Assembly (NCBI RefSeq): GCF_000447755.1
Contig: NZ_AUNE01000011.1
Coordinates: 62,001 to 126,000 of the forward strand
Length of the DNA stretch: 64,000 bases
Reading direction: 5' to 3'
Source: Bacteriovorax sp. BSW11_IV
GTDB taxonomy: Bacteria; Bdellovibrionota; Bacteriovoracia; Bacteriovoracales; Bacteriovoracaceae
A model generated the notes under the pieces. That model was not told the origin of the DNA and made no database searches. It was given only the letters and a program-made list of their open reading frames with translations. Shown here piece by piece: positions 18,257-27,929 of this stretch (position 1 is its first letter; each line of letters starts with the position of its first letter). The translations under genes and the position numbers were made by a program.

Positions 18257-18283
18257 TTAATAAGAGGAAAATATTTCCGATAG
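18257..18283 (+). promoter_or_regulatory. Candidate sigma-28 promoter of flagellin
   Basis: TTAATAAG (18257-18264), exactly 11 bases, then TCCGATAG (18276-18283). The E. coli FliA consensus is TAAAGTTT-N11-GCCGATAA, so the -10 matches 6 of 8 and the spacing is exact. Its position ahead of a flagellin gene supports it. Confidence 0.5.
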
Positions 18284-18289
18284 GCAATC

Positions 18290-18311
18290 TTGAGGACAAG
18301 GTAGTTCTCAA
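18290..18311 (+). other. Stem-loop in flagellin leader
   Basis: TTGAGGAC and GTTCTCAA pair (8 bp with one G-U) around a 6-base loop AAGGTA, lying in the predicted 5' leader. GGA triplets in the stem and in the ribosome site recall CsrA-controlled flagellin leaders in other bacteria, but no CsrA evidence is in this window. Confidence 0.45.
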
Positions 18312-18342
18312 ACTTTTAGAGCAATTCATTTCAAGGAAGAAA

Positions 18343-19170
18343 ATGAAGGTTGGTACAAATCCGCTCTCTTTGCTTGCACAGCGAAGACTTGGTCAAGTCG
18401 TCAATAGGCAAGAGGAAGAGAACATTAAACTTTCTAGTGGAGACCGCATTTATAGAGCGGCCTTCGATCCCGCTGGTCTTGCCATATCTGAAGGCATGCG
18501 CGCTAGAACTGTTTCCAATCAACAAGCCCAACGAAATGTAAATGATGGTATTTCTCTTCTCCAAGTTGCAGAGGGGACACTTAGTGTTCTTCACGATATT
18601 GGTGGACGTCTAAAAGAGCTTGCTATGCAAGCGGCCAACGATACAGTTGGACCTCACGAGAGAATGATCGCAAACAAAGAATTTTCAAATTTAAAGCAAG
18701 AAATTCAAAGACTGACGTCATCTACTAAATACAATGGAAACCATGTTATAAACGGTAAAGGTAGCGTCTACGACATTCAAATTGGTATAGGGAATAATTC
18801 AAAAGAGGATCGTATTTCTTACGATCTTCAATCTGTTTTGGCCTCTTCAAATAACTTTGGCCTTAACAATGTTGATATAACAACCAAAGAAGGTGCTAGA
18901 ACTTCATTTAGTTCAATTGATAAAATGATTGGAGAAGTTTCTTCAAGTAGGGCCAAACTTGGAAGTGCTATGAATCGTATGGATTCGGCACTACATAGTT
19001 TACAAATTCATGATGAAAATACGCAGGCCTCTCGCTCTAAAATTCGCGACGCTGATATTGCAGCTGAGGCCAGTAACCGTGCGAAAGATGATATTATTAA
19101 AAGTGCTACACTTGATATGCTCAAACTCGTAAACAAATCACCAGAGCGAGTCGCAAGACTTCTATCTTAA
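18343..19170 (+). CDS. fliC: Flagellin
   Basis: 275-residue filament protein. N-terminal D0/D1 helices (residues 1-140: NPLSLLAQRRL, SSGDRIYRAAFDPAGLAISE, RNVNDGISLLQVAEG) and C-terminal helices (200-275: RDADIAAEASNRAKDDIIK) are well kept, with only a short central region, so the D2/D3 surface domains are missing. It is exported through the flagellar type III system. AAGGAAG precedes the ATG. It is the only flagellin in the window; relatives usually have several. Its last 9 bases overlap phoR on the other strand. Confidence 0.95.
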   Translation: MKVGTNPLSLLAQRRLGQVVNRQEEENIKLSSGDRIYRAAFDPAGLAISEGMRARTVSNQQAQRNVNDGISLLQVAEGTLSVLHDIGGRLKELAMQAANDTVGPHERMIANKEFSNLKQEIQRLTSSTKYNGNHVINGKGSVYDIQIGIGNNSKEDRISYDLQSVLASSNNFGLNNVDITTKEGARTSFSSIDKMIGEVSSSRAKLGSAMNRMDSALHSLQIHDENTQASRSKIRDADIAAEASNRAKDDIIKSATLDMLKLVNKSPERVARLLS

Positions 19171-20997
19171 CTTCTGTGGAAAATAAGCAATAAATTTCGT
19201 GCCAGAACCTAATGTACTTTCGACATTAATCGTTCCTTTATGCTTGGCCATAATGTGCTTCACAATAGAAAGTCCAAGTCCTGTTCCTCCAGATTGACTA
19301 TTGCGAGATTCATCAATGCGATAAAACCTTTCGAAGAGTCTGGATAAATGCTTGTCCTCAATTCCTGGTCCATTGTCACTCACAATTAAAGTCACACCGT
19401 TTTGATTGGCAGATTTAACTTCACTCCAAATGACATTGATTTCACCACTCATAGGAATGTATTTATAAGCATTTTCTAGAAGATTTGTGAGAACCTGTTC
19501 AACAAGAGCGCCATTTGCATGAAGAGTACTCGCTTCAATGTGAGTTTGTACTTTAATGTCTTTTTCCCTAAAAGATTGTCTAACATTACAAATAACATTA
19601 TCAGTAATTTCTTCTAAAGGAATATCTTCTTTAGTAATTTTACCGCGTGATTCAATTACTGAGAGGTTTAAAATATCACTAAATAAGTGAGTTAATCGAT
19701 CACTATTGTGTTCAATCTTATTCATGCACTCAATCGCAAGATCTTCGTTTTTTAAACCGAATTGCTTAAGAGTTTGTACATAGCCTTTCATGGCCGTCAG
19801 AGGAGTTCTTACCTCGTGAGAAACGTTGGCCACAAAAGTTTCTCTCATTTGTTCAGTAAGGATTCTTTCTGTAACTTCTCTAAAAACACAAACAACTCCA
19901 TAGATATTATCTTTGGAAAGTGTAATAGGTGAAGTCGTGATATCAAAGTAGGCTTCGTGCTTATTGCCTTTGATATTCAGCTTTAAAGAATTGAGATGAA
20001 GAGTTGATTGGTTTTCTTGACTCTCTCTAAGCATCTTCTCAATTTCATTTTGCTTAAAATAGTCAGAGAGGATTCCTTTTCTGATTGAATCAGGACCCAT
20101 ATCTAGTTTTTCAATTGGTAAGAAATTTTTAATGAAGTTCTTATTGGCAAAAAGAATACGCCCATCTGTTTTTACAGCGAGAATAGACTCAGAAATAGAC
20201 TCTAAGAGACTTGTCTTGATAGTATACTCTCTATTAAGTTTGTAAGAGAGTTTGTTGCGATCACCTTGGGCCATATCGATTGATTTTTCTAATAGTTCCC
20301 ATTCATCTTGATACTCTTTGTTTTGGTCAGTGATTTGGGTATCAGCGTTGGCAATCTTAGAAAGGAGTGCTCTTAGCGGCGTCGATGCCTTTAGGCTGGC
20401 ATATAATCCTAGTAGTGAAGTTGCAATTAATAGTGGAAGCAAAAAGAGGATAATAGTTTTATCCATTTGAAAAAGAGCATCACTTAATTTTGTAAGAGGA
20501 AAAGACAGTCTAAGAATAAACTCTTTTTGCTCAGAATTTATGAGGCGAATGGCGCCATAAATAAGCTCTGATCGCATACTATCACTATAGCGAATACTCG
20601 TTCCAAAAGTGTCTTTGATGGCCTTTTGGACTTCTGGACGATCTTTGTGGTTATCAAGAGTTTCAAGCTTGACCTTATTGTCACAAACGACTTTACCAGA
20701 CAGATCAATAATTGTGACACGATTACCATTTGGCGCACTTAGTTCTCCACACCAAATGGCGGGGTCAAGGTGGCTATAATAAAAAGATTGTTTGATTAAA
20801 TTTAGTGAATTTGAAAGCTGTTCAATGGCCTGATTCTTAACATAAATTTTTAAGTAATATCTGGCAACTCCCGCTGTCGCAAGAATAATGAGAGTTGCCG
20901 TGATAATTTGTGCAAGCGCAAGCTTTCTGAAATACTTCCACGGCAATTTTTGAAAAGGCCTTCGCTCTTTTGTTAAAGTGTCCTTTCCATCAATCAT
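19162..20997 (-). CDS. phoR: Phosphate-regulon sensor kinase PhoR
   Basis: 611 residues. TM1 about 27-50, a periplasmic sensor about 51-180, TM2 about 181-204, a HAMP-like linker, a PAS domain (about 258-375), HisKA with phospho-His 394 in VSHEVRTPL, and HATPase (NLLENAYKY, DNGPGIED, GGTGLGLSIVKH). Unlike E. coli PhoR it has a sizeable periplasmic domain, as in Gram-positive relatives. Its ATG is 2 bases after the phoB stop, with AAGG inside phoB. Last gene of the pst-pho operon. Confidence 0.92.
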   Translation of the reverse strand: MIDGKDTLTKERRPFQKLPWKYFRKLALAQIITATLIILATAGVARYYLKIYVKNQAIEQLSNSLNLIKQSFYYSHLDPAIWCGELSAPNGNRVTIIDLSGKVVCDNKVKLETLDNHKDRPEVQKAIKDTFGTSIRYSDSMRSELIYGAIRLINSEQKEFILRLSFPLTKLSDALFQMDKTIILFLLPLLIATSLLGLYASLKASTPLRALLSKIANADTQITDQNKEYQDEWELLEKSIDMAQGDRNKLSYKLNREYTIKTSLLESISESILAVKTDGRILFANKNFIKNFLPIEKLDMGPDSIRKGILSDYFKQNEIEKMLRESQENQSTLHLNSLKLNIKGNKHEAYFDITTSPITLSKDNIYGVVCVFREVTERILTEQMRETFVANVSHEVRTPLTAMKGYVQTLKQFGLKNEDLAIECMNKIEHNSDRLTHLFSDILNLSVIESRGKITKEDIPLEEITDNVICNVRQSFREKDIKVQTHIEASTLHANGALVEQVLTNLLENAYKYIPMSGEINVIWSEVKSANQNGVTLIVSDNGPGIEDKHLSRLFERFYRIDESRNSQSGGTGLGLSIVKHIMAKHKGTINVESTLGSGTKFIAYFPQKLR

Positions 20998-20999
20998 AC

Positions 21000-21716
21000 T
21001 TATGCCTTAAAATCACTGGCCACTCTGTAGCCAATACCTCTAATTGTTTCAATTAACTTAGAGTAGTTTCCAAGTTTTTTTCTTAAACCAAAGATATGTG
21101 TATCAATAGTTCTGTCTGTTACGTGAACAGGTCCATCTTGGATTTCATTGACAAGATGATTTCTTGTCATGACTTTTCCAGGCTCTTTCATAAATGTACA
21201 TAAAAGTTTGTACTCAGAAAGAGTCAGTTCAATCTCACTTCCTTCAAGCCACACTTTACATTGAACAGTATCAACTTTTAAGTTATCTATGGCCAAGATG
21301 TTTCCACTGATTGGTGTTTCTTGGTCAGGCGTCGTGATATATTCACTCCTTCTTAAAAGTGATCTCACTCTTGCCATTAGTATCGTTGTATCAAATGGCT
21401 TTGTGACATAATCATCAGCGCCAGCTTCAAGACCCTCTACAATTTGCTCCGGTTTTGTTAAAGCGGTAACCATAAGAATTGGGGAAAGCTTCGTTTTTTG
21501 ATACATTCTTAGAAACTTACAAATCTCTAGACCATTTGCATTTGGAAGCATTCTATCGAGGATAAAAAGATCAATCTTTTCATCTGAAGTTTGGATGAAG
21601 TTGAGTGCTTGTGCACCATCGGCAATCACTGTGACTTTTTCACCGAGGGCCTGAAGCTGAATCTTCATCAAATCGCTAATATCTTGTTCATCTTCTACAA
21701 GTAAAATATGTCTCAT
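21000..21716 (-). CDS. phoB: Phosphate response regulator PhoB
   Basis: 238-residue OmpR-type regulator. The receiver has the phospho-acceptor D54 in FILDRMLPNA and the acidic pair ED near residues 8-9. The C-terminal winged helix shows TLSEYKLLCTFM and VTDRTIDTHIFGLRKKLG. It should bind Pho boxes when phosphate is low; a fitting repeat lies before pstS. GGGGGAT precedes the ATG. It lies between phoU and phoR, so the operon is probably autoregulated. Confidence 0.94.
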   Translation of the reverse strand: MRHILLVEDEQDISDLMKIQLQALGEKVTVIADGAQALNFIQTSDEKIDLFILDRMLPNANGLEICKFLRMYQKTKLSPILMVTALTKPEQIVEGLEAGADDYVTKPFDTTILMARVRSLLRRSEYITTPDQETPISGNILAIDNLKVDTVQCKVWLEGSEIELTLSEYKLLCTFMKEPGKVMTRNHLVNEIQDGPVHVTDRTIDTHIFGLRKKLGNYSKLIETIRGIGYRVASDFKA

Positions 21717-21728
21717 TTATCCCCCAAA

Positions 21729-22346
21729 TTATTGATTCGGATTATGCCTGATATCATCTCCTGATTCAAGAAATATGATATCTTCGGCAATATTTGTGAT
21801 GTGATCTCCAATGCGTTCTAGGTTTTTTGAAACACGCATAATTGCAAGGGCTTCATCGACTTCGATTTTTCCTTCTTGGATTTGATTTATGGATTCTGAA
21901 ATGACATCACGATTAATTTCATTGATATTTTCATCAAATTTAATGACTTCACTTGCAAGTCTGACATCAGAGTTTGCAAAGGCCGTTAAGCTATCTTGAT
22001 AGTTTGATAACACAGTTTTAAAAAGTGCAGAAATTAGTTTGTACTCATTCGTAAACTTTTTAGAATATCTTTTTATACTCACTGATTGATCAGCAATTCT
22101 TTCTAACTCGGAATTCATTTTCATCACAGCAATAGCGATGCGAAGATCTTTTGCGTGAGGATTTTTAAGAGCAAGATACTTGAATACAGCATCATCTATT
22201 TCTTTATGATAATTATTCACTTCTCTTTCAATCTCAAGAATATCACTGAGGGCCATGTCTACTTCCATAGACATTATCAATGACTTTTCTACGAGCTTGG
22301 CCATATTGGCCGCCATTTCTTTAATATCAGAACTTGAAATCTTCAC
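21729..22346 (-). CDS. phoU: Phosphate signalling regulator PhoU
   Basis: 205-residue all-helical protein with two PhoU repeats, each carrying a conserved acidic or asparagine metal-binding signature (ELERIADQSVSI and NLERIGDHITNIAEDIIF). It links the Pst transporter to PhoR and keeps the regulon off when phosphate is plentiful. The start is GTG with GGGAG upstream. Lies 10 bases after pstB. Confidence 0.93.
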   Translation of the reverse strand: MKISSSDIKEMAANMAKLVEKSLIMSMEVDMALSDILEIEREVNNYHKEIDDAVFKYLALKNPHAKDLRIAIAVMKMNSELERIADQSVSIKRYSKKFTNEYKLISALFKTVLSNYQDSLTAFANSDVRLASEVIKFDENINEINRDVISESINQIQEGKIEVDEALAIMRVSKNLERIGDHITNIAEDIIFLESGDDIRHNPNQ

Positions 22347-22356
22347 AAATTCTCCC

Positions 22357-23121
22357 TTAGCCGAAACGGCCAGTGATATAGTCTTCAGTTTGTTTCATTT
22401 TTGGCCTAGTGAAAATTTCGGATGAGAGATTATGCTCAATGAGCTCTCCTAGAACAAAGAAGCTTGTGTAATCTGAAATTCGGGCCGCTTGTTGCATATT
22501 GTGAGTGACAACAATAACTGTGTATTCTTTTTTTAGTTCACTCATGAGGTCTTCAATCTTTGCTGATGCGATCGGGTCAAGTGCTGATGTGGGTTCATCC
22601 ATAAGGACAACGGGTGGATTTACGGCAAGAGTTCTAGCAATACAGAGTCTTTGTTGTTGTCCTCCAGACAAACTCATGCCGTCCTTATTCAATTTATCTT
22701 TGACTTCATCCCATAAAGCAGCTTTTCTTAAACAGTTTTCGGCCTGCTCAAGAAGGAAACTTTTCTTTTTTATTCCTTGAAGTTTTAATCCAATAACAAC
22801 ATTTTCATAAATAGACATGGCCGGAAACGGATTTGGTTTTTGAAATACCATGCCAATTTTCCTACGAACTTCAACTGGATCGGCCTTGGGATCAAAAATG
22901 TTTTGACCATCAATAATGGCCTCTCCTGATACTTTTGCTCCAGGGACTTCTTCATGAATTCGATTTAAGCAGCGCAGGTAAGTTGATTTACCGCAGCCCG
23001 ATGGACCAATAATGGCGTTGATCGTGTTTTTTTTATAACTCTTAGAAATTGATTTAACGGCATGGAAATTTCCAAACCAAGCATTGAGATCTTTTACATC
23101 GAGAATTATATCTTGATTCAT
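22357..23121 (-). CDS. pstB: Phosphate ABC transporter ATPase PstB
   Basis: 254-residue ATPase with Walker [10 protein letters not shown] (39-47), the signature [16 protein letters not shown], Walker [14 protein letters not shown] and the H loop [11 protein letters not shown]. It energises phosphate uptake with PstA, PstC and PstS. GGAAG lies just before the ATG and within the end of pstA. Confidence 0.96.
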   Translation of the reverse strand: MNQDIILDVKDLNAWFGNFHAVKSISKSYKKNTINAIIGPSGCGKSTYLRCLNRIHEEVPGAKVSGEAIIDGQNIFDPKADPVEVRRKIGMVFQKPNPFPAMSIYENVVIGLKLQGIKKKSFLLEQAENCLRKAALWDEVKDKLNKDGMSLSGGQQQRLCIARTLAVNPPVVLMDEPTSALDPIASAKIEDLMSELKKEYTVIVVTHNMQQAARISDYTSFFVLGELIEHNLSSEIFTRPKMKQTEDYITGRFG

Positions 23122-23123
23122 CG

Positions 23124-23981
23124 TTACTTCCTTCTTAGCTTTTTAATTCCAAAAACTGTTCTTGCAAAGAGATTAAGTCCAAGAACGAGTGTTATGAGAA
23201 CAAAGGCCCCAGTCCAGGCCTGAGATTGCCAATCTTTATAAGGTGAGATGGCATAATTATAAATTTGTACAGGTAAGCTCGCCATAGGAGCTTTAACGTT
23301 GTACGAAAGATAAAGACTTCCGAACGCCGTGAAAAGAAGTGGGGCCGTTTCTCCTGCTGCTCTAGAAATTGCGAGAATAATTCCTGTAAATAATTGAGAG
23401 AGGTGACCTTTTACGATAATAAAAAGAATCATCTTCCAACGTGGTAATCCAAGTGCCAGTCCAGCTTCTCGATAATGATTTGGAATGAGCTTTAAAATTT
23501 CTTCTGTTGACCTAATGACAATAGGTAAAATGATTAAAGATAAACTTAGTGCCCCGGCCAGAGCTGAAAAACTTTTAAAAGGTATAACAACTAAAAGGTA
23601 TCCAAAGATACCTATAACGATTGAAGGAACACCTGTTAGTAGATCAGTTGCAAAGCGTAGCAGTGTTGCTATTTTTCCTTTACCGAATTCAGAGAGAAAA
23701 ATTCCACCTAATAGACCGATGGGAATAGCAATGAGTGATGCAAGAGATACCATAATCATTGTACCGATGATGGCGTGTTTCATCCCCCCACCAATTTCTC
23801 CAACTGGTTTAGGTATATTTGTAAAAAAGTCCAAGTTAAATCCACTGGCCCCTTTTTGCAGGAGAAACGCCACAACGATAAATAAGGGTGCCATTACACA
23901 AATTGCACTTATAAGAACAACGAGATGAAAAAGTGAATTTTTAAGTTTTCTAATTTTAAAATAAGTTTCTGGAGATCTCAT
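23124..23981 (-). CDS. pstA: Phosphate ABC transporter permease PstA
   Basis: 285-residue inner-membrane permease with about six helices and the EAA-type loop ([17 protein letters not shown]) that contacts PstB. The start overlaps the pstC stop as ATGA, so translation is coupled. Confidence 0.94.
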   Translation of the reverse strand: MRSPETYFKIRKLKNSLFHLVVLISAICVMAPLFIVVAFLLQKGASGFNLDFFTNIPKPVGEIGGGMKHAIIGTMIMVSLASLIAIPIGLLGGIFLSEFGKGKIATLLRFATDLLTGVPSIVIGIFGYLLVVIPFKSFSALAGALSLSLIILPIVIRSTEEILKLIPNHYREAGLALGLPRWKMILFIIVKGHLSQLFTGIILAISRAAGETAPLLFTAFGSLYLSYNVKAPMASLPVQIYNYAISPYKDWQSQAWTGAFVLITLVLGLNLFARTVFGIKKLRRK

Positions 23982-24973
23982 TTTTGCGATCTCCTATTGT
24001 TGTGCCAAATGATTGTTCTGGCAGCGAGATTAACGATAAAGGTTATGGCAAATAAAATAAGAGCAATATAACAAAGCGCTGAGAGGTGAAGATCTCCTTC
24101 AGCTTCAGCATATTCATTGGCAATAACTGAGGCCATTGTTGCTCCTGGCGAGAAGAGTGATTTTGAAATCGTTGGATTGTTACCAATAATCATGGCAACG
24201 GCCATGGTTTCACCTAAGGCCCTTCCAAGTCCAAGAACAACTGCTCCTAATATTCCCGAAAGGGAAGGACGAAGTACAGCAATGCGAATCATTTCATATT
24301 TAGTCGCCCCAAGACCTAGGGCCGCTTCTTTTCTAATTTGGGGAACTGAATTGAAGATTTCTCTCACAATTGATGTGATTGTTGGAGTAATCATAATGGC
24401 AAGGATGATACTTGCACTCAAAATTCCAATACCGAAACTTGGTCCCTGAAATTGAGGAAGAAAACCCAGTGTATTTTTTAAAAAGGGAGTTAACGTACTT
24501 TTCACCCAAGGCGCTAAGTAGAAAAGGCCCCATAGTCCAAAGACAATACTTGGGACTGCGGCAATGAGCTCTACAATCATTGAGACAACTTTTGAGAGCG
24601 CACCTTTTAAAATTTGAGAAATAAAAATGGCCATGGCAATACTTAGAGGTGTTGCAATGATAAGGGCCAAGAAGCTTGTTGTTACTGTTCCGTAAATGAA
24701 GGCGAGCCCACCGAATTGGTCCTCAACGGGATTCCAGTCCGAGCTTGTAATAAAATCCAAACCAAACATTGAAATGGCCGGCATGGCCATCTTAAAGAGC
24801 AGGCCAATCATGAGGACGAGAATGGCGAAAATAGAAAGTGCACAAAAGCGTAGAAAGAAAAGGGCCAGCTTGTCCTGGCCTTTGTAAGAAATTAGGGGCA
24901 AAGAGGGCGTCCTAATGAGAGATTCACTCTTTGCCGTTGATTTTTGTGAGTCGTTTATAATATCAAGCTCCAA
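23978..24973 (-). CDS. pstC: Phosphate ABC transporter permease PstC
   Basis: 331-residue permease with about six helices and an EAA loop (QIRKEAALGLGATKYEMI). An N-terminal cytoplasmic extension of about 35 residues precedes the first helix. The start is TTG, supported by GGAAGAAA upstream. Follows pstS by 10 bases. Confidence 0.94.
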   Translation of the reverse strand: MELDIINDSQKSTAKSESLIRTPSLPLISYKGQDKLALFFLRFCALSIFAILVLMIGLLFKMAMPAISMFGLDFITSSDWNPVEDQFGGLAFIYGTVTTSFLALIIATPLSIAMAIFISQILKGALSKVVSMIVELIAAVPSIVFGLWGLFYLAPWVKSTLTPFLKNTLGFLPQFQGPSFGIGILSASIILAIMITPTITSIVREIFNSVPQIRKEAALGLGATKYEMIRIAVLRPSLSGILGAVVLGLGRALGETMAVAMIIGNNPTISKSLFSPGATMASVIANEYAEAEGDLHLSALCYIALILFAITFIVNLAARTIIWHNNRRSQK

Positions 24974-24983
24974 AAATTTCTTC

Positions 24984-25970
24984 CTATTTAATTTCTTTTA
25001 GCATCTCTAGCGCTAGTCTTTTTGGAAGAGGCGCATAGTGAAGAGGAGCTGCGAAATTTTGACCTTTTGATAAGGCCCACTTCAGAAATTTTTTAACTTC
25101 TACAATCTTAGCATCTTTTTCCTTAACTGGGAGTAGGATGTAAGTAAAAGATGAAATTGGGTAAACACCCTTTCCATCTGCATCAACGATTGAGTTTGTA
25201 ACTTCGCTAATGCTCTTAACTTTTGCGGCCGCAAGGGACACACCTTGAACAGTAGGAAGCTTGTATTCACCGGCCTTATTCTTAAGAGCAGCTACTTTTA
25301 GATTGTTATTGATGGCATAGGCCAATTCGATATAACCGATAGCGCCGTCATTTTGACTAATGGCACCAGTTACACCATCGTTTCCTTTGGCACCAATTCC
25401 TGTTGGCCATTTAAGAGTTTTTCCACGACCGACTTGAGTTTCCCAGTCTTTAGATACAGTTGAAAGATAATCAGCAAAAATTGAAGTTGTTCCAGAACCA
25501 TCTGCTCTTCTAACTACAAGAATATCTTTTGCAGGAAGTTTAAGTCCCTCATTTAAAGCTGCAATCTTTGGATCGTTCCACTTAGAGATCTCTCCTAAGA
25601 AGATCTTTGCAAGAGTATCACCATCAAGCTTGATATTAGCAGTAACTTCACTCACGTTGTAAGAGATTGCTACGGCACCAAGAACTGTAGGGATTTGAAG
25701 AATTTGACGAGTGGCCTTTGATTTATCGTTGTCACTCATTGGAGCATCCGAAGCACCAAAGTCTACTGTTTCTTGGATAAGTTGTCTGATTCCACCACCA
25801 CTGCCGATTGCTTGATAGTTGATTTGGATATCTTTATTTTCTTTTGAGTATTCACTGAACCATTTTGAATAAAGTGGATAAGGAAATGTTGCTCCTGCTC
25901 CGTTGATTTGTGTGGCGGCCATCGTGTTCATGGCAATGAAGGCCATCAACCCAACAAATAGTTTACGCAT
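24984..25970 (-). CDS. pstS: Periplasmic phosphate-binding protein PstS
   Basis: 328 residues with a Sec signal peptide (MRKLFVGLMAFIAMNTMAA) and the family core: GAGATFPYPLYSKW, AIGSGGGIRQL, DFGASDAPM, RADGSGTTSIF and QNDGAIGYIELAYA. It binds inorganic phosphate and delivers it to PstCA. No lipobox, so soluble in the periplasm. First gene of the operon; AGGGG lies upstream of the ATG and a Pho-box-like repeat farther up. Confidence 0.95.
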   Translation of the reverse strand: MRKLFVGLMAFIAMNTMAATQINGAGATFPYPLYSKWFSEYSKENKDIQINYQAIGSGGGIRQLIQETVDFGASDAPMSDNDKSKATRQILQIPTVLGAVAISYNVSEVTANIKLDGDTLAKIFLGEISKWNDPKIAALNEGLKLPAKDILVVRRADGSGTTSIFADYLSTVSKDWETQVGRGKTLKWPTGIGAKGNDGVTGAISQNDGAIGYIELAYAINNNLKVAALKNKAGEYKLPTVQGVSLAAAKVKSISEVTNSIVDADGKGVYPISSFTYILLPVKEKDAKIVEVKKFLKWALSKGQNFAAPLHYAPLPKRLALEMLKEIK

Positions 25971-26007
25971 AATTAATCCCCTGTGTGGTTAGTTAGATTT
26001 CCTCCAT

Positions 26008-26051
26008 GTTATAGCAAAATACTCCAGAATTATTGTTAGGGATTTGTTAGG
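26008..26051 (-). promoter_or_regulatory. Pho-box-like repeat and -10 upstream of pstS
   Basis: On the minus strand, CCTAACA-AATC-CCTAACA is a perfect 7-base direct repeat with 11-base period (26034-26051), the layout of PhoB/PhoP boxes. A TATAAC -10 (26008-26013) lies so that the repeat covers the -35 position, as in PhoB-activated promoters. The repeat sits between the divergent pstS and ggt genes, so it might serve both. Confidence 0.65.
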
Positions 26052-26126
26052 AGTTGATGGGACGTTTATTAGTTGCCGTATGGTTGGGGGCCTGTTTTAA
26101 TAATAGGGAATTTACAAGGAGTTCTT

Positions 26127-27890
26127 ATGCTTAAAAAATTGGTGATTCTTCTAATTTTAGCAGGTTGTGCCCATAGTCAAAATACTCTTGAGACTCAAGT
26201 TATTTTGGCCGACCCTGGAGCGGGTCAGACGCGTGAGGCCCATGAGGCCAAAGGCCAAAAATATATGATTACGACTCAGGGAGTTTACTCTTCAAAAGCT
26301 GCCAAAAAAATGTTCGATATGGGCGGAAGTATTGCCGATGCCGCGGCCGCCGCTTCTTTTGTTTTGGCCGTTGAAAGACCTCAATCAACTGGAATTGGTG
26401 GTGGTGGTTTTCTCATGTACTACGATGCTAAAAAGAATAAAGGCTCTAACCCTTGGGCCTATGACTTCAGAGAAAAAGCACCAATCAATGCTAAGCAAGA
26501 CATGTTCTTAGATAAAGATGGCAAGGTCATGGCCAAGAAATCTATTGATGGGATTTACGCCGCAGGAGTTCCTGGGATGGTGGCCGGAATTGTCGATTTT
26601 CACCATCGTTTTGGAAAGCTTCCTCTTAACACAGTAATGGCCCCCGCCATTGAATTGGCAAATAAGGGTTTCAAAGTTTATCCAGAACTTGCTAAGGCGC
26701 TAGAGTTTCGCGCTCCAATTCTTGGAAGATTTAGTGCTTCTAAAAAAATCTTTTTCAACAAAAAGGGAGAGTACTTAAAAGAGGGAGATCTTCTTATTCA
26801 AAAAGATTTAGCGACGACACTTTCTAAAATTGCAAAATATGGGGCCAATGGTTTTTATAAAGGTGATGTTGCCAATAAGATCATCGCAGAAAATCAACGA
26901 CTAGGTGGTCTTCTCACGAAAGAAGATTTACAAAAATACAATGTAGTTGTCAGAAGACCTGTGAGTTCAACTTACAAAGACTATGAAGTTTTCTCAATGT
27001 CTCCTCCAAGCTCTGGTGGAGTTCACGTTGTTGAAATTTTGAATATTATTGAAAAAGATAATTTAAAAGAATATGGACCACATCACCCAAAGACGATTCA
27101 CCTCGTTTCATCAGCAATGCAGGCCTCTTTTGTTGATAGAGCAAGATATATGGGAGATGCTGATTTCGTGGAAGTTCCAGTTATGGGGCTAACGTCTAAG
27201 AAGTATGCAAAAGATGTACGTTATACAATTCCTGAAAGTAGGGCGCTCAATAAAATGTGGGCCGGAAATTTAGATCCTTTCTTGTATCAAAAGCTAAGTG
27301 TGAAAAATGAACATGATGAAACAACTCACTTTTCAATCATGGATGGCGAAGGAAATGTTGTGGCATCGACTCAGACAATTAATGGTCTGTTTGGTTCAGG
27401 TGTTGTCGTTCCCGGAACAGGAATTGTTTTAAATAATGAAATGGATGACTTTTCTGCCAAGGCCGGTGTGCAAAATTTATTTGGGGCCGTTGGTTCTGAT
27501 AAGAATTTAGTGGAGCCAGAAAAAAGACCACTGAGTTCAATGTCGCCAACAATAGTCTTTAAAAAGGGGGAGCCACTATTAGCTCTTGGGACTCCAAATG
27601 GAACAAGAATTTTAACTTGTACTGCTTTGACAATTTTAAACTTTATTGAGCACGAACTTCCGCTATATGAATCAGTAAATGCTGTTCGCTACCATCATCA
27701 ATGGCAACCGGATGAAATTCTCGTTGAGAAAAAAGGACTTCCTGAAAAAACGGTAAAGTCTCTAATGAGAATGGAACATCAGTTGAAATTTGAAGATTAT
27801 GGATGTCGAATTCAGGCGGTCGCTAAAAATGGCGAAACACTTCATGGTGTTTCCGATATTAGGGGACGTGGCTACGCAGTCGGAAAATAA
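26127..27890 (+). CDS. ggt: Gamma-glutamyltransferase, lipoprotein
   Basis: 587-residue N-terminal-nucleophile hydrolase that transfers or hydrolyses gamma-glutamyl groups, for example of glutathione. A signal ending in lipobox LAGC (Cys 14) predicts lipid anchoring. The proenzyme should self-cleave before T399 in DETTHFS, and PLSSMSPTIVF and TPNGTRI form the small-subunit active site. ATG 26127 is used because of AAGGAG upstream; the open frame extends to 26073. Divergent from pstS. Could release amino acids from prey glutathione, which is inference. Confidence 0.93.
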   Translation: MLKKLVILLILAGCAHSQNTLETQVILADPGAGQTREAHEAKGQKYMITTQGVYSSKAAKKMFDMGGSIADAAAAASFVLAVERPQSTGIGGGGFLMYYDAKKNKGSNPWAYDFREKAPINAKQDMFLDKDGKVMAKKSIDGIYAAGVPGMVAGIVDFHHRFGKLPLNTVMAPAIELANKGFKVYPELAKALEFRAPILGRFSASKKIFFNKKGEYLKEGDLLIQKDLATTLSKIAKYGANGFYKGDVANKIIAENQRLGGLLTKEDLQKYNVVVRRPVSSTYKDYEVFSMSPPSSGGVHVVEILNIIEKDNLKEYGPHHPKTIHLVSSAMQASFVDRARYMGDADFVEVPVMGLTSKKYAKDVRYTIPESRALNKMWAGNLDPFLYQKLSVKNEHDETTHFSIMDGEGNVVASTQTINGLFGSGVVVPGTGIVLNNEMDDFSAKAGVQNLFGAVGSDKNLVEPEKRPLSSMSPTIVFKKGEPLLALGTPNGTRILTCTALTILNFIEHELPLYESVNAVRYHHQWQPDEILVEKKGLPEKTVKSLMRMEHQLKFEDYGCRIQAVAKNGETLHGVSDIRGRGYAVGK

Positions 27891-27900
27891 CACAATAAAA

Positions 27901-27928
27901 AAGGCCAAGATTAACTTGGCCTTTTTTT
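27901..27928. terminator. Bidirectional terminator after ggt
   Basis: AAGGCCAAG and CTTGGCCTT (9-bp stem, 5-base loop) followed by a T-run, and preceded by an A-run that serves the convergent small gene. Confidence 0.88.
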
Positions 27929-27929
27929 A

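Noticed and set aside
23485-23928. 147-residue plus-strand frame inside pstA
   Set aside because: Antisense to a clear permease gene and without ribosome site; shadow of hydrophobic codons.
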